From Lateolabrax maculatus (Eukaryota; Chordata; Actinopteri; Acropomatiformes; Lateolabracidae), in the NCBI GenBank assembly GCA_031216445.1, contig CM062218.1, forward strand, positions 1,544,501 to 1,608,500: DNA of 64,000 nt, written 5' to 3'. This document shows positions 25,750 through 39,700 of the stretch, in pieces. The notes beneath the pieces are model-generated. The model ran no database searches. It saw only the letters and a program-made list of their open reading frames with translations, and was not told the origin of the DNA. Positions within the stretch are counted from its first letter, which is position 1. Every line of letters starts with the position of its first letter. The position numbers and the translations under genes were made by a program.

Positions 25750-28700
25750 GTAAGATGCTGCTGAAGTTTCTCAAGTTTTATTTGCATCTGTGATTCATTT
25801 GATTCATAAACACTGAAGAGATTTTGAAATAATTTCATTGAAATTAAAGATATTCCATCTAAATGCATCAGCAGATATGAATTAAATTAGAGCTGAACCG
25901 ATTCTGAGACAAAAATGATATTAATCGTAATTTTGATTATTGATTAATTGCTGACAAACATCCACTTGTTCCAGTTTATCACTATCTAATTTGATGCTGA
26001 AAAGAATATTTTGCAAAACAAGCAACCTGAAGATGAAATTATGAATATTTTTCACTATTTTCTGACCATTTAAATACCAAATAATCAATCAGTTAATCTA
26101 GAAAATAAATGATGGATAATCAATGATAGAAATAATTATAATATGAAACCATATATTCAATATTCTGAATAGTTCAACAGTAATGTTTTAAAATGGGTTA
26201 TTTTATCTGCACAGAACGTTCACTGGCACAGCTGTACTCACTGAAAACCTTTTGTCTTTTATTGAGTCATAAGAAATGAATGTTCTTGTTTACTTCTGCC
26301 TGATCAATATTAATCATAACAAGACAGAAACAAGACAGATTGTTGCAGGAAAATTTAATTGCCGAAACAAGATTATTTTTATTGGAATCAGGTGGAATCA
26401 GCCCTTTGGCATATCACGACTTGTTTGAATAAGATTCACATGTTTGAGTCTCAACATGTTTTAGGAATAAAAGAAAAGCGACTCGGTCCAGATGAGATGT
26501 TTTGACTTGATGTTCGACTGACCAGCAGGTGCTTTAAAGAGCGTCACTTCACGGCTCCTGCATGCACACACACGTTGAAATATCACTGTTCGTTATAGAG
26601 GCAGCAGATGAGATGAAAATCGATGCAAATTTATGTGAAAACCACAAACTTTGTGAGTGACGGAGCTTTATCTCCTCCAGACGAGTTCACGGTTTCTTTA
26701 AGTCGTTCACGTGATCCTGTAAAAGTCCCCGTCTGGTCTGTGCTGGATTACACAGCCTCTGGCTGTTTGGCGGTGTGTGATGGCGATCAATTATTACGTG
26801 ACTAATAATCAATCAAAGCATCGTCACACGAAATACAGTTATTTTGACTAAAAAAGGCTTTTTTACTATTGAGTTAAAGCTGCAGAGAACCGTTTGTGGG
26901 AGGTGAATTCCACCGATTCTCCACCTCAGCGTGTCTCCAGGTGTCTCCAGGTGTTGGGGAGTACTGCTGCACATGTGAAGTAGCGTAAAGCTTTCCGTTA
27001 AACATCCTCACGTGATGTCACCTGAGTCGGCGTCGGTCGGGGCTGAAGGCTACGAGTTTGGAGAGTGAAAGAATCGGATGGTGTGGAGTCAGAAAGAAGA
27101 GAGCTGACCAGACCTCATTTAGAACAACACACCCAACTGTTAGTGCCCAGGGTGCATTGTGGGTAATGTAGGCACCAGGCTTTGACGAGGAAGACAAATG
27201 TGTGGAGTTAAAAAGATGGTATCTCTTGATCCTTTTAAACAACTTATCAGAAGGCTGACATCTTTATTGAAGTGAAATATTTTATCATCGTCTGTTTTTC
27301 GGTTTTCGTCAATTAAATGTGTGGAGAGGAAAGAAAGCTCTGAATGAGTTAGATTTCCTCCTGGTGAATTAACCAGAGCAACGTTTGGGTATCAAGTGCC
27401 AAGTTTGTGTTTGAGCGAGCGGCTCACAGGGAGTTTATTTTGGCTACTGAACGCCGGAGGCTTCGACTGAAAGATGAAAACCAGCAGCAGTGAGAGAAAG
27501 CAAAGGTGAAGAGCGAGTGTAGAGGTTTTATGGTGCGTTTAGGGAGCTTCTATTGCCCTCCTGTGTTTTCTGACAGGTCCAACCGGAGCAGCTGGAACAG
27601 CTGCCACTGGCAGGTATTTACAAGCTAATTGTTTCCCATTGAAGTGCGTACAGCAGGCTCACTAACCGGCCGAGGTCTAGACAAAGATGTCAATTAAACT
27701 GCAGATGCTGAACTCCCTTTGTGTCGGGTCAAGTTAAATTAGCTACAGAGAAAATAAATGTGGGTGTGCAGAGTGAAGAAGTCAGCTTCACAGAGAGAAG
27801 ATGATGCCTTCAGTGCACAGAGAAGAGACTTCTTGTGTCCGACAGTTAGACAGTATTGTTGCTTCTGCTGCATCGATAAGAAAAGTGTCTCAAAAATGTT
27901 TTTGCATCACTTATATTTAACGTAAATAAAGAATTAAAAAAATATATATTAAATTAGACAAGAGGACATACATTAGAGGTCAGAAATACCAAATCACTGT
28001 TTGCTGAACCTGTTCAGATACAGTGACTTGTGATTCAAAGGCAAAAGATGATTGTTTTGCTTAAAGATGATATAATCAATGGTGAACAAAAATGTAATTC
28101 TGAGCATAGAACATGTGCATAATTGACCTGTGAGGATAAATGATCTTAAAATAACATACAAATACATGTAGAAATTAATTACAGAACTTGTAAGAGGACA
28201 GTAGAAATATATCTACAGTTTTGTCTCCTTTGTGGTTCAGACATATTTATCACCAGCTCCCCACCAGCAGCCTGGATGACGTTATGCTGTTGTTGTGGAC
28301 TCGCCCAGCACCGGGAGCTCTGAGCAGCTGGTTTCTACATTCAAACCATTTCATAAAGCATATATTTTCATAAATACTGTATTTGGTTGACTAGAAAATA
28401 GAGAAATGGTAACTTAAGCCATTTTTGTTGGATTGACAAGGATGTTGGCAAATGACCGTCCTCCTGGTGGCCACTATTATTGTTATACTTATATAGTTTT
28501 ATCAAAATATAGAACTACTAAAGTTACCTGTGCATCTAATCCTGCTGTTTAACTCCCCACAACTAACAAATAACTTTTTAAAGATGGTTCCACTGACAAA
28601 TATGCACCACCAAGTGGTAAAGGGCACTTCTGTTCAGCTTAATTTTGGCCCTTTCATGCGTCCCGTAAGGAAATTCTAACCCAATCAGGGACAGAAAAGC

Positions 28701-29011
28701 CTGAAATAGCTAAATCAATAAGAGATTAGGCTCCATTTCAAATCAAATACTCTTCGTATACTGAAACAAATTAACCAATTACAGTGTAATAAATCTAATC
28801 CCACCATCCTGTGAGGTGGCATGAGTGAACAAATTACTCTTTCAGACCAAGTTACTTTTTCCATTGTGGTTTATTGGCTGACACGCTACACTGACAGGCC
28901 CATAAACAGCTAATGGCCCTGTTTCTGCTAATTGTGACCAAAGTGGAGTCTGCTGGGCGACCGTTAAAACTTTAAGGTGGGTCCGAATGTGTGTTTCTGT
29001 CTTTGTTCCAG
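25750..29011 (+). other. tnxb: Intron 1 (5' UTR intron)
   Basis: Bounded by GTAAGA and a TTCCAG acceptor. It contains an AT-rich interspersed repeat at 25885-26140 and several short AT-rich stretches. No coding signal was found. First introns of matrix genes often carry enhancers, but none can be identified from sequence alone. Confidence 0.4.
25885..26140 (+). repeat. AT-rich 'ATTAATCG' interspersed repeat in intron 1
   Basis: Begins TTAGAGCTGAACCGATTCTG, has TTGATTATTGATTAATTGCTG and ends with AATCAATGATAGAAATAATT. It belongs to the family seen at 8.4, 9.9 and 24.8 kb. Confidence 0.65.
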
Positions 29012-29300
29012 GGGGAAAATCCCCAGAGTAGAAAGGAGAGGCGGGAGGAGAAAACAACTGTCTTCACCTCTGCTCGGGTCTGACTGAAGCGAAGCGACAG
29101 CAGCTGACAGAGATCTCTGACCTGAAGTCAAGGTGCTGCTAAACGTTGAAAACGTTCTGGAAAATCTTGGAAAAAATCGGCTTCAATTCAACCAAACAAC
29201 CCGCTTCAATCAGCTCAGATTTCCTGATCGAGTCCAGCATCTTTCCCTTCCCTCGTTTTCCTAAACAACCTGAGGAGGGAGAACGTTCCTGACCTCAGCG
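29012..29300 (+). other. tnxb: 5' UTR part of exon 2
   Basis: It runs from the acceptor at 29011 to the start codon. I see no ATG in these 289 bases, so the first AUG of this exon is the one at 29301. That AUG has G at -3, an acceptable Kozak context, and is followed at once by a hydrophobic signal peptide. Confidence 0.5.
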
Positions 29301-29435
29301 ATGTCTCCCTTCATCCCCTCCCTCCTCCTCATCCTCCTCCTGGCTGCTCCGGCCCTCCTGACCCCATCGAACTCCCAGGAGTTACAGGTCAGAGGTCAAA
29401 GGACATCGGGGGACGTCAAACAGGACTCCATCAAG
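29301..29435 (+). CDS. tnxb: Exon 2: signal peptide and N-terminus
   Basis: Forty-five codons beginning MSPFIPSLLL. Residues about 5-20 are a Leu/Ile/Ala hydrophobic core followed by small and polar residues (TPSNS), a standard signal peptide with cleavage likely near residue 25. The exon ends on a complete codon (phase 0) before GTGAGT. The rest is a short polar, Arg/Lys-containing linker. The start is chosen because it is the first ATG of the exon and gives the secretion signal expected for a matrix protein. Confidence 0.8.
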
Positions 29436-32400
29436 GTGAGTCCACCCCCCCATATGAGTCCGTCCTCACGGAGGACAAAAACAATGCTCCGTCCAGACAA
29501 CGTCCCTGAACCTAATGCCACAAATATCATCAGGGAGGTGGAAGAAGTGCTCAGATTTTTCACTTTAGTCAAAGTACAAAAGTAACATCGTCAATATATA
29601 TTCATAGAAAAAATATATCAAATACATATATCCAACTAAAAAAGATAAGATAAATCTGTTGGTTGCAGTCTGCACCCTCACAGCTAAATGGCACTAAATC
29701 CTACACACTGGTCCTTTTAAAAGCCCCAAAAATCAGAAGGATGAGTTTTATGGTAAAAATATTAAAATAACTTCCTGTTTTCTGTAAGAATAACACACAT
29801 TGTCATTGTTGCAGGTGGTGATCTCCGAGGGCTGCTCCCTTCAGGGTGATTCGTCTGATGTCAGCCAGGGAGGTAAAAACCTGCCATGAAAAGATCTAAA
29901 ACAACTGGCACGAAACTCATTGTGTTTATTGTGTTAATCGTCATTTTTAAATAGTTTGTCATGGTTGATAAACTTCATCATGAAGTCAACAGGAAGGACA
30001 AAAAAGGAGCAGCATCTAAAGTTCAGCCTCCATCTCCTCCCTGTGTTAATTCACCCTCATCATGTGTGTTTCTCAGGTAAAGAAATGGACCTGATCCCTG
30101 GCTCTCCGCTGGTCCTGACCCATAAGATCAAACTGGTTCAGTCGGGTTCGGGATCCGGGTCTTGTGGTTGCGAGGCGGACTTGGCTGCCCTGCGGGAGCG
30201 TCTGGAGAGGCTGGAGAGGGAAGTGTCGGCGCTCAGGGAGAAATGTGGAGGAGCTGAGGGAGGCTGCTGCACCTCCAAGGAGAGCAAAGGTAAAAACAGC
30301 CGACTGTTGTTTCTCTTTAACATTAAATCATTTTATAATAACATTGACAGTGTGACTCTGCTCGGCTTTGCGGAGCTTTATAGTGAGTTTCAGCACTGTG
30401 CTGTTCTGGTTCACTCTCTCGGCTCTCATAGTGTCGTTTTTTAAGAATAAAAGCTGTGAAAAGCCTCTGAACATGTGCTGCTCAGCAGCAAACAGCAGGC
30501 AGACACCGTTAGAGACGAGCTGGTGAACATTTGGGAGCATTTAGCAGCTAAAGAGCCAGATATTTCCCTCAGGAGGAGGTGGAGACCAAACACTGAGCTA
30601 AAAGAGAGAGAATATTGGACTCACGTTCATCAGGTGACACAAACACGACTCTACATGAAGGATCATGTTCACCTTATCCACATGTATCTGCTGCCCCCAA
30701 GTGGCCAAAAAGATCAGTTAGTGCAGGTTTAAAGTCCAGAAAAAACATCTTTTTGAATGAGTTTAACCCTTAAAAAGTCATGTAAGTAGGTGACATCATG
30801 TTTTTCCAACTCAAAAAAATGGAGACAAGTGTGTTTTGTCTAAGATAGGAAGGAAAATCAGAACCTTTAAGCTTCATTATGTTTGTCTAGACTGGTGGGA
30901 ATCAAAATGAGGTCCGGGGGCCCTCAGGGGTCCCATGATTTTCCATCATATCAATCCAAAGTCAACCAGAGTTAATTACTTCAGTATAGAGATAATTATG
31001 TCTTTTTTGGGGCTTTCCAGTCGAGTTCAAACTGGCCGAAAAAAATCCACAAAATCAACCCCTAAAGCTCTCAAAGTCTTTCTCAACATGTTAAAGTTGT
31101 AAATGAAAACAACATCAAGTGCATCATTTGTGCTGTGATGTTACACACAGTAAACCACAGCAAAGTGAAATTAAATGTAGTTATTAATAACTCCATCTTG
31201 ATCGTTGTTTCCCAAAATGTTATCTTAGACAGAACATGTGAAATAATGAGCGTAATCATAGTTTTTAAATCTGACCACAGTCATCCTGATCACTGTTAGC
31301 CTTGTGTTGCGCCATGACAACACACACAAACACACATCTTCTCATATGATCTAATATAATTCCTCTGCTATTAAAAACATAACAAACCAGCAGAAGCCAG
31401 TCTAGACTCTTACAGTCTGACACGACACATCTGGGCTTCATGTTGGTACTTTGCTGCACAGTGTGTGTTTATAGCAACATGTGTTCGTAAACACTGAACT
31501 GAATTCTCTTTCTTTGGTGAAAAAAATCCCCTTTCGGCTCTTCAGATCTTCTGTTGTTGGAGCTGGATTGTTTCATCCACACCAGCTTTGGTCCGGACTG
31601 ACTTCTCTGAACAGGCGCTCATGTTCCCCTCAGGATGAATTGTATTAACTTTGGGGATCCTCTGACTTTTCATCTAGCGCCATCATCAGGTCAAAGTCCG
31701 ATACTTGCAAGACTAAAGACTTTCCCATCAGCTCTACTCTATGTTTACCATTTTACCTCGCAGAACACAGAAGTCGCTGGTCTGCCGCTGCCTCGTTACA
31801 CATCGTAACACGTTAGTTCAGATCCAAACTAACATGTTTAAACACCAAAGTCACGCAATAACACAAACTAACCAACCGATAGAGGCAGCCGAACACCAGC
31901 GACTCCTGTGTTCTACGAGGTAAAATCACTGTTTTTGTCAAAGGAGTCTGGGGCTTTGACGAGAGCAGAGATGGATAAAACGGCTTCAGTTCCTCATCAG
32001 GAAGATCAGGAAGAGCTGTATATAAATGTATGTAAACAGAGTGTTCGGGAGTGTTTTTACTTATCAATAAAGATACATTTGAATCAGTTTTGCACATACA
32101 CTTCCACTCTATCTCTGCAACACAACATCATAGACTTTTTATTCAATTGAAAAAACACAATGAACTTTATCCACAAACCAATAAAATGTTATAACCTATG
32201 CCTGTTTTGGCCAGATGGTGGCGCTAAAGGAAAAGTCACCAAAATCAAATCCAAATCTCATAATGTGATAAAAACTCTGGGAGATGGTTAGGAGGGATGT
32301 AAAACAGGAAGAAAATTAAAGACAAAACAAAAAACAAAGCTAAGTTACATTTGAGCAGCTCAAAGCAAGTTTCCTCACATTATTGATTGTTGGAGTTCAG

Positions 32401-32607
32401 CACATGGCGGCTTATGGTTCATTTATTTCTCCTCGCAGCTCATCTTTCATCTCATTCTGCTGTAACTCTTCATCACAGCTGGAAACAGATGCTGTCATTC
32501 AGTCACAATCTGTCCAATCACGTGCACACGTCTTTGTTTCGGCCAATCGCGTGAGCTCATTCTCTACTGTTCCACTGACTCATCCTGCACACACACACAC
32601 ATCCACA

Positions 32608-32640
<33 letters not shown>

Positions 32641-32717
32641 ACACACACACACCCACCCACACACACTCACACACACACACTCACACACACACACACTCAC
32701 ACACACACACATCCACA

Positions 32718-32758
<41 letters not shown>

Positions 32759-33665
32759 ACCCACACACACTCACCCACACACACTCACACACACACACCC
32801 ACACTCACACACACACACACATCCACACACCCACTGACACTCACACACACATTAAAGCATGACCTCCTGCTGCAGTTAGCCGACAGATGACAGATTTATC
32901 AAGTGTTTAGATTCTTTTATTGAGAGCATAGAGTAAAATAGTAATTCTCTGTCAATCGACCAGTTGATTATTAGAATAATAGTTTCAGCTGTACTTGGAT
33001 AAACTGTTTTTATGTTTTCTTTTGAAAAGCAACTAAAGCTAAATGTAGTTAAGTAAAAGTACAATATTTCCCTCTGAGATGCGGTGCAGTAGAAGTAAGA
33101 AGTGGCATTAAAAGAAAAGACTCAAGGAAAGTACAAGTACCACTATTTTGTACTGAAGTACAGTGCTTGAGTAAATGTACTTGGTTTGATTCCACCTCTG
33201 CTTTTATGTGAAATCTTAATAAAATCCATAAAACTTTTAACTAGCTGACAAATAAATGCAGTTGAGTAAAAAGCAGAATACTTAAATAGAACGTATTTCA
33301 GTAAAGTACTTGAGTAAATGTACTTTACTTACAATTTACTTAATTCCAGCGTTAATTCTAATTTAATCTAGATTACTTTAGATTCCACTTATCTCAAGGC
33401 AAACACTGTTTCATGTTCATGACAAAAATAAAACATTCAACAACAAGACTATGTCATCGTGAAATGTAACAAACACGTCCAGCTGCAGTTTGAGCTCTCA
33501 GTACTTGAGTAAATGTACTTTTCACTCTGAGCGTGTGATGCTCTCAGTTAAACTATGTTTGACAGATTCATGTGAGATTCAGTCCATCACTCACATCCTC
33601 CGTCAGAGTGGAGCTGACCGCAGGACCGAGCGCATTATAACCTGGCAGAGCTCAACACATGAGCT

Positions 33666-33711
<46 letters not shown>

Positions 33712-36700
33712 TCAGCTCTCTGCCCAGTGTGATCTCAGTCTCGACCTCCTCCCAGTCCAGTGCAGCTTCTCTCCACCCTCCTCTTGACAACAAAGACACA
33801 CAACACACACGCACACACACACACAAAACACACTCACGGGGATAATTTGTGCTAATTAGAGAGGATCAGACCTCCACCTCCCACCATCCCGAGGAAGAGT
33901 AGAGTACTAAATCATCAGGATGTTGTTTGTGCATAGAATAAAACACTCTCGAGCAACTTTTGGGGATATTTGACCCTTTAAAATGATCAAAATGCAACTG
34001 GTGACCCCTCATTAAAGGTTATACTGTATATTTCTATGAAAAAGAGGGATTTTAATCTTCTGTTCTGTAATTTTTCAGACGTCTGAAGAGGCAAAATTAT
34101 TCAGTTTTTCATGACCGAGAAATGACCGAAAAACTCAACACAATTTTGTGTAGTAGACGTATGTTTTTGTTCTTCCTTGCTACCTTTTTCATCATCTCAC
34201 CACCGCTCAGGTTCAACTCGACACTCTACAGGATGCAAGCGGGATTCAGACATTTTGTTTTTAGATACTATAGATGTCAGCGCACCAAGGCATATCTTCT
34301 CTTTCTCTGTTTCTTCCTACCTTTAAAAATCTCCTGCTTCCAGCATCCCAACGTGCAACATTCAACAGTAATGAACAGCGTTCAATATCAACACCTGTTG
34401 AAAATTAACTTTAATGACTGACATTAGCTGTATTATCCCAGTATGTTAAACTATGTCAATTTGGTACATCTGGTACCAACAGATGTAGAAGTACTATTTG
34501 ACTAAAAGTGTCAAAAAGGCCAAATGGTGCAACAGTGGCAGACATGCACACAAAATACAATACAGGTCATTTTACCTTCAGCCTGTAAAAGGTCTCTGTG
34601 TCACTTCCCTTAAAATGTGTTTAACCCGTCTGTCTCTCCCACTGTCCCCCCTCTGATTCAGGTGCAGGTTGCTCCATCAAACCAGAAGTTGACGAGTGTC
34701 CCAACGAGTGCAGCGATCAGGGTCGCTGCGTGGACGGGAAATGTGTCTGCTTCCCCGGTTTTAGTGGACCGGACTGCAGCGAGTCCAACTGTCCCGGAAA
34801 CTGCAACGACAACGGAAGGTGCGTGAACGGACAGTGTGCATGCGATCCGGGTTTCACCGGCCCCGACTGCTCGCAAAGAAGCTGCCCCGACAACTGCAAC
34901 AACCGGGGCAGGTGTGTCGACGGACAGTGTGTTTGCAATCCTGGGTTCACCGGCCCCGACTGCTCTAAGAGGGCATGTCCTGACAACTGCAGTGGGCGTG
35001 GAAGGTGTGTAAATGGTAAATGTGTGTGTGAAAGCGGATTCACCGGTGCGGACTGCTCTGAGATTGCATGCCCAGGTAACTGCAACAAAAAGGGGCGCTG
35101 CGTCAACGGACAGTGTGTCTGCAATCGGGGATTCACCGGACCTGATTGCTCCAAAAGGGCCTGTCCTGATAACTGCAACGACCGTGGCCGGTGTGTAAAC
35201 GGTAAATGCGTATGTGACAGCGGGTTCACCGGTGCAGACTGCTCTGAGATTGCCTGTCCTGGAAACTGCAACAACAGGGGGCGCTGTATAGACGGAGAAT
35301 GCGTTTGCAGCGATGGATTCAGCGGCCCGGATTGCTCGGAAAGAACCTGCCCGAATGACTGCTATGACCGCGGAAGGTGCGTAAACGGTAAATGCGTGTG
35401 CGACAGCGGTTTCACCGGTGACGACTGCTCCGAGAACTCCTGCCCAGGAAACTGCAACAACAGGGGGCGCTGCGTCAATGGACAGTGCGTTTGCAATGAC
35501 GGATTCGCCGGCGCGGACTGCTCAGAAAACTCCTGCCCAGGAAACTGCAACAACAGGGGTCCCTGTATAAACGGCGAATGCGTTTGCAGCGATGGATTCA
35601 GCGGCCTAGATTGCTCGGAAAGAACCTGCCCGAATGACTGCAACGGCCGCGGAAGGTGCGTAAATGGTAAATGCGTGTGCAACAGCGGCTTCACCAGTGA
35701 TGACTGCTCCGAGAACTCCTGCCCTGGAAACTGCAACAACAGGGGGCGCTGTATAAATGGCGAATGCGTTTGCAGCGATGGATTCAGCGGCTTAGATTGC
35801 TCGGAAAGAACCTGCCCGAATGACTGCAACGGCCGCGGAAGGTGCGTAAACGGTAAATGCGTGTGCGACAGCGGCTTCACCGGTGACGACTGCTCTGAGA
35901 ACTCCTGCCCAGGAAACTGCAACAACAGGGGGCGCTGCGTCGATGGACAGTGTGTTTGCAATGACGGATTCGCCGGCGCGGACTGCTCTGAAAAAGCTTG
36001 CCCCAACGACTGCAGCAACCACGGGAAGTGCGTAAATGGAAAGTGTGTTTGCAACGTGGGCTTTGCCGGGCCAGACTGTGCCGCCAAAGCCTGCCTCAAT
36101 AACTGCAACAACAAAGGACGGTGCATCAAAGGGAGGTGTGTCTGCCGGCGTGGGTTCACCGGACCAGACTGCAGCCAGTGTGAGGAGGGGATGACCGGAC
36201 CCAACTGTGACGCCAGTGAGTCAAACTAAATAATTACTTATTCTAAGGAGGCCTGTGTCATTTATACCTGATAATAACATGTTACCTGTATCTGGATGCG
36301 TAGTCTGGATAAGGTCTTTGCATTCACACCACGCATTAATAAGCATTGTGAAGGAGTTGGGTGACCTTTCAACTTGCTGCTAAGAATGAAGTCACCAAAT
36401 GTGGTTTAGCTGATCCGATCACATTTCAATGCCAATGCATTCTGCATGCATCTATATTGGGCATTAACATTTCCTAATCCAGATCATGTATCCAGATACA
36501 GGTTGAAGTTTAACCACCTGGTGTAAATGGGGTAGTACATTCGGATGTTGATACCTGTACCAATTCTGGCAGTTTCCCAATCAAACTCTATACCAACATT
36601 TACATTTAGTTTTAATCTGAAGACAAAACCAAATGAATGCATTTGATGATATTCTCCTACACCAAAAAGCAGCCCTACTGTACGATCAGAGTGGGAAGTG

Positions 36701-39700
36701 TTACAAACAAGGAATATATGTACAACAATGCAAAGGGCAACTCATCATGTGTACAAGTCCAAAGTTTGTAACAGTAATGATTCGTTCTCCTCGTTGAGTC
36801 TAACTTGTGGTGTCCCACAAGGTTCTATTCTGGGTCCCCTTCTGTTTGCCTTGAACATGCTTCAGTTTGGGCCAATGAGTAGTTTTGCTAGATGTTCGGC
36901 ACGGAGAGTTCATTCAAGGCTTTTTAACCAGGTCGTATGTTGGCTCCAAATCAAATTCAGGATCAAATTCAAGACTGTCATGATCACTTTTACAGCTCTA
37001 TGTACTCAGACACACTTAGATTAACTAGCTCCTACAACCTTCACTGTGAGGTTCCTGAGGTCCTGTGTTAAGGACTTCAGGCCTAAAACTAAAGGTGATT
37101 GTACCCTCAAGGTTTCAGCTTCTAAACTTTAAAACTCACCTCTTGTACTTGAGACACAGATGTGAAATTCAAAACACCGTTTTTCTCAGTCTTATGTCTC
37201 TAATTTATATCTGTTGCTTTTACTGAGATAAAAGTGCTATATAACTTTACTTACTTATCTACAGTTTACTTACTTGTTTTCATAACATCTGCTAACATCT
37301 GCTGCATCGTTTTAGTTTGCGGGGGAACTATCTCTTTGCTGCAGTAAAGCTGTAAAAAGCCTGTAAAATCACACATTTCCTCCGCAGTGACCATGTTAAA
37401 ATAACCATCTCCAGCATCACTTTGGCTTTGTTTTTCCTCATGTGGGTTAGTGGTTTATAACCTCAGGGACACTCTACATGTTTGGTATGTATGATCAGCT
37501 TGCACATCCCAGATGCTTTGCTTTAGTGTGACATCTTCTCGCGTAATAACTTAATGGCTCTAACACACGAGAGTTTGTCATTTCTGGGCGGATGTAGCTG
37601 ATAAATGTTTTACAGACTTTGGGAATGATTTGCCATGAAACTGAACTGTTTGCTGTCACGTTTCATTCAACACCTGCATTTCCATCTTAATCATCTGATC
37701 ATTTCTTCCCTGACAGACACTTTCTTTTTCACTTTCCGTTCACTTTGCTAAGTGGATGCGTCCTTCTTTGCAGTGCTGCTTGAGTGGTTTATGTTTTTCG
37801 TTGTTGCCAGGCTACGTTAGCACTAGCTCGTCTGTTTTGGAGCTGTTTCAAGCTGCAGTGGCTCCAGTGACGGAACTGTTTCATTAACAGAGCAGCAGGA
37901 ACCAGACCTGCTGCCCGTAAAACTGCCTGAGACTGCTGCGTAATGGCTTTCTGTGCAGCATGAGGCTGAAACAGGACAGACACGTGTGTGAGTGTTAAGT
38001 GTTTTCCCAAATGTAACCGACCTCCGATTGCAGCGAAGCGAGGGAAGTCCCACAATCTGAAGTGCCATATGAGCGGGAGTGAGAGTGAGATAAATGGGCA
38101 GCAGAAACTGTTGAGTTCGTTTCCATCCACCTGTTTTTATGCACACTTTGAATTTGTAATTTGAACAAACTCTGCAGATGTTTTTTCATGCCTGGCAGAG
38201 GTTGGCGTATTGGAAAAGTGACGTTGAAGATTGATGGATTTTTCAATTTAAATACTGACTCTGTTCCGGCTTCTTATTCTTCTCTTCGTATTTTTATTTT
38301 ATTTTCTAAATACACTGAAGATAGATGCAGAATCGAGCCACAGTTCCAGTCCTCCAGTCGAGGCCATAGCCAGGATTTTAGAAACTGGGACATCATAAGT
38401 CCAAGGTCCCCCAAAGGACCCGCTCCTCCTCAGAAAATACTGTCCTATTTTATTTATTCAACATCTGTTTTATTGCCTTGAAAAATAGTGGATTTTATTC
38501 TTATTCTTCTTATTTTATTTATATTTGTTTCTAGCGCCACCATGAGGTTGACATTTGTGGTCGTGAGTGAAATGTCTCATCAACTATTAGATAGATTGTC
38601 TCACCCAACTCCATCGTCAGGTCAACGTGTTACTTTGACCAAATACCTGCAAAACTAAACACATTCCCATCAGCCATGTTAGAATCCTGACATTATCATT
38701 ATGCTCAAAGCACCACTGTGCACAAGTCGATCCTCACAGAGCTGCTCGTGACTGCAGACTCTTCATCTTGTTTAAAACTGTAGAGCGTTCACAGGTTTCC
38801 AAAAATCCTAAATGCCAAGAATATGACCTCAAATGGTAAATGGACTGCGTTTATAAAGCACTTTTCTAGTCTACCGACCACTCAAAGTGCTTTACAACAC
38901 CTGCCAACATTCATACACTGAGAGTAAATATTGTACTTTTTGTACAGTTTCCACCCCATTCCTGTCCAGGGAAAACCTTGTATCTCCACATTGTGATAAA
39001 CTGAAGGATTAAGAGTTCTTTATGTGCTGAGAAGATTCTCCTTCTGAAGCTAAATAAACTGTTTCAAACCTCTGGGATCAGCTGGAAAATGCTTTTTGAC
39101 TTTAGAGATACGAGGCTGTCACAGGATGGCGACGTGATGATCCTATAGACCATGATGCATTGCTGCAGATTAAACTACCCAACAGGATATAAAGGATTTA
39201 AAATGAGCTCAACCTTAAACATCTACAGCAGTAAAATGCAACAGACACATGAATGCAGCAGGAATATTAATCCAGAAAGATAATAAAACACTGACAGGAA
39301 CTCTTTACTGCAGAACTCTTTAAGGACTTTAAGTACATTCTGCTGATAATACTTACATACTTTTATTTCAGTAAGGTTTTAAATGTAGGAGTATTTTCAC
39401 AGTGTGGTATTACTAGTTATACTTGAGTAAAGGATCTTAATACTTCTTCCACCACTGGTTGCCTCAGCTCTGCCTCCAGTCCACCAGAAAGACCAAAAAC
39501 TAAAGAAAAAAGTTTATTTCAGTTGAGTCACAGCAATAAAATGCCTCGATGTTGTTGTGGGAGAAATTGATTTTCTTGCGCCTTCTTTTGGAATTTACAT
39601 GAAATGTATTTTATGTCCTTACACCTCTCTGAGCGTCTCTCAGTTCAGGGCGCATGAGAAGTGATGGCTGGATCTCGGTAATTGGTTGCGGGGAAACATG

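Larger units (their letters stand above)
30290..34661 (+). other. tnxb: Intron 4
   Basis: A 4.4-kb intron between the coiled-coil exon and the EGF exon. It contains repeat copies at 30450-30730 and 31610-31735, a very long CA-rich array at 32587-32853, an AAGTAC-type repeat at 33000-33360 and a GT array at 33669-33709. No exon for the N-terminal partial EGF found in other tenascins was recognised here. Confidence 0.7.

Noticed and set aside
29534..29590. Coding continuation past exon 2
   Set aside because: The frame runs past a consensus GTGAGT donor at 29436 into an AAGTAC-type repeat. The next exon joins cleanly in phase 0 at 29815.
32383..32862. 159-codon His/Thr-rich frame and its Val/Cys-rich complement
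   Set aside because: Pure translation of the CA microsatellite in intron 4.
34717..36204. Long antisense open frames (185 and 280 codons) opposite the EGF exon
   Set aside because: They are shadows of the 93-bp EGF repeat: the sense codon pattern leaves the complementary frame free of stops. Their Leu/Gln/Ser/Pro-rich translation resembles no protein and changes in step with the sense repeats.
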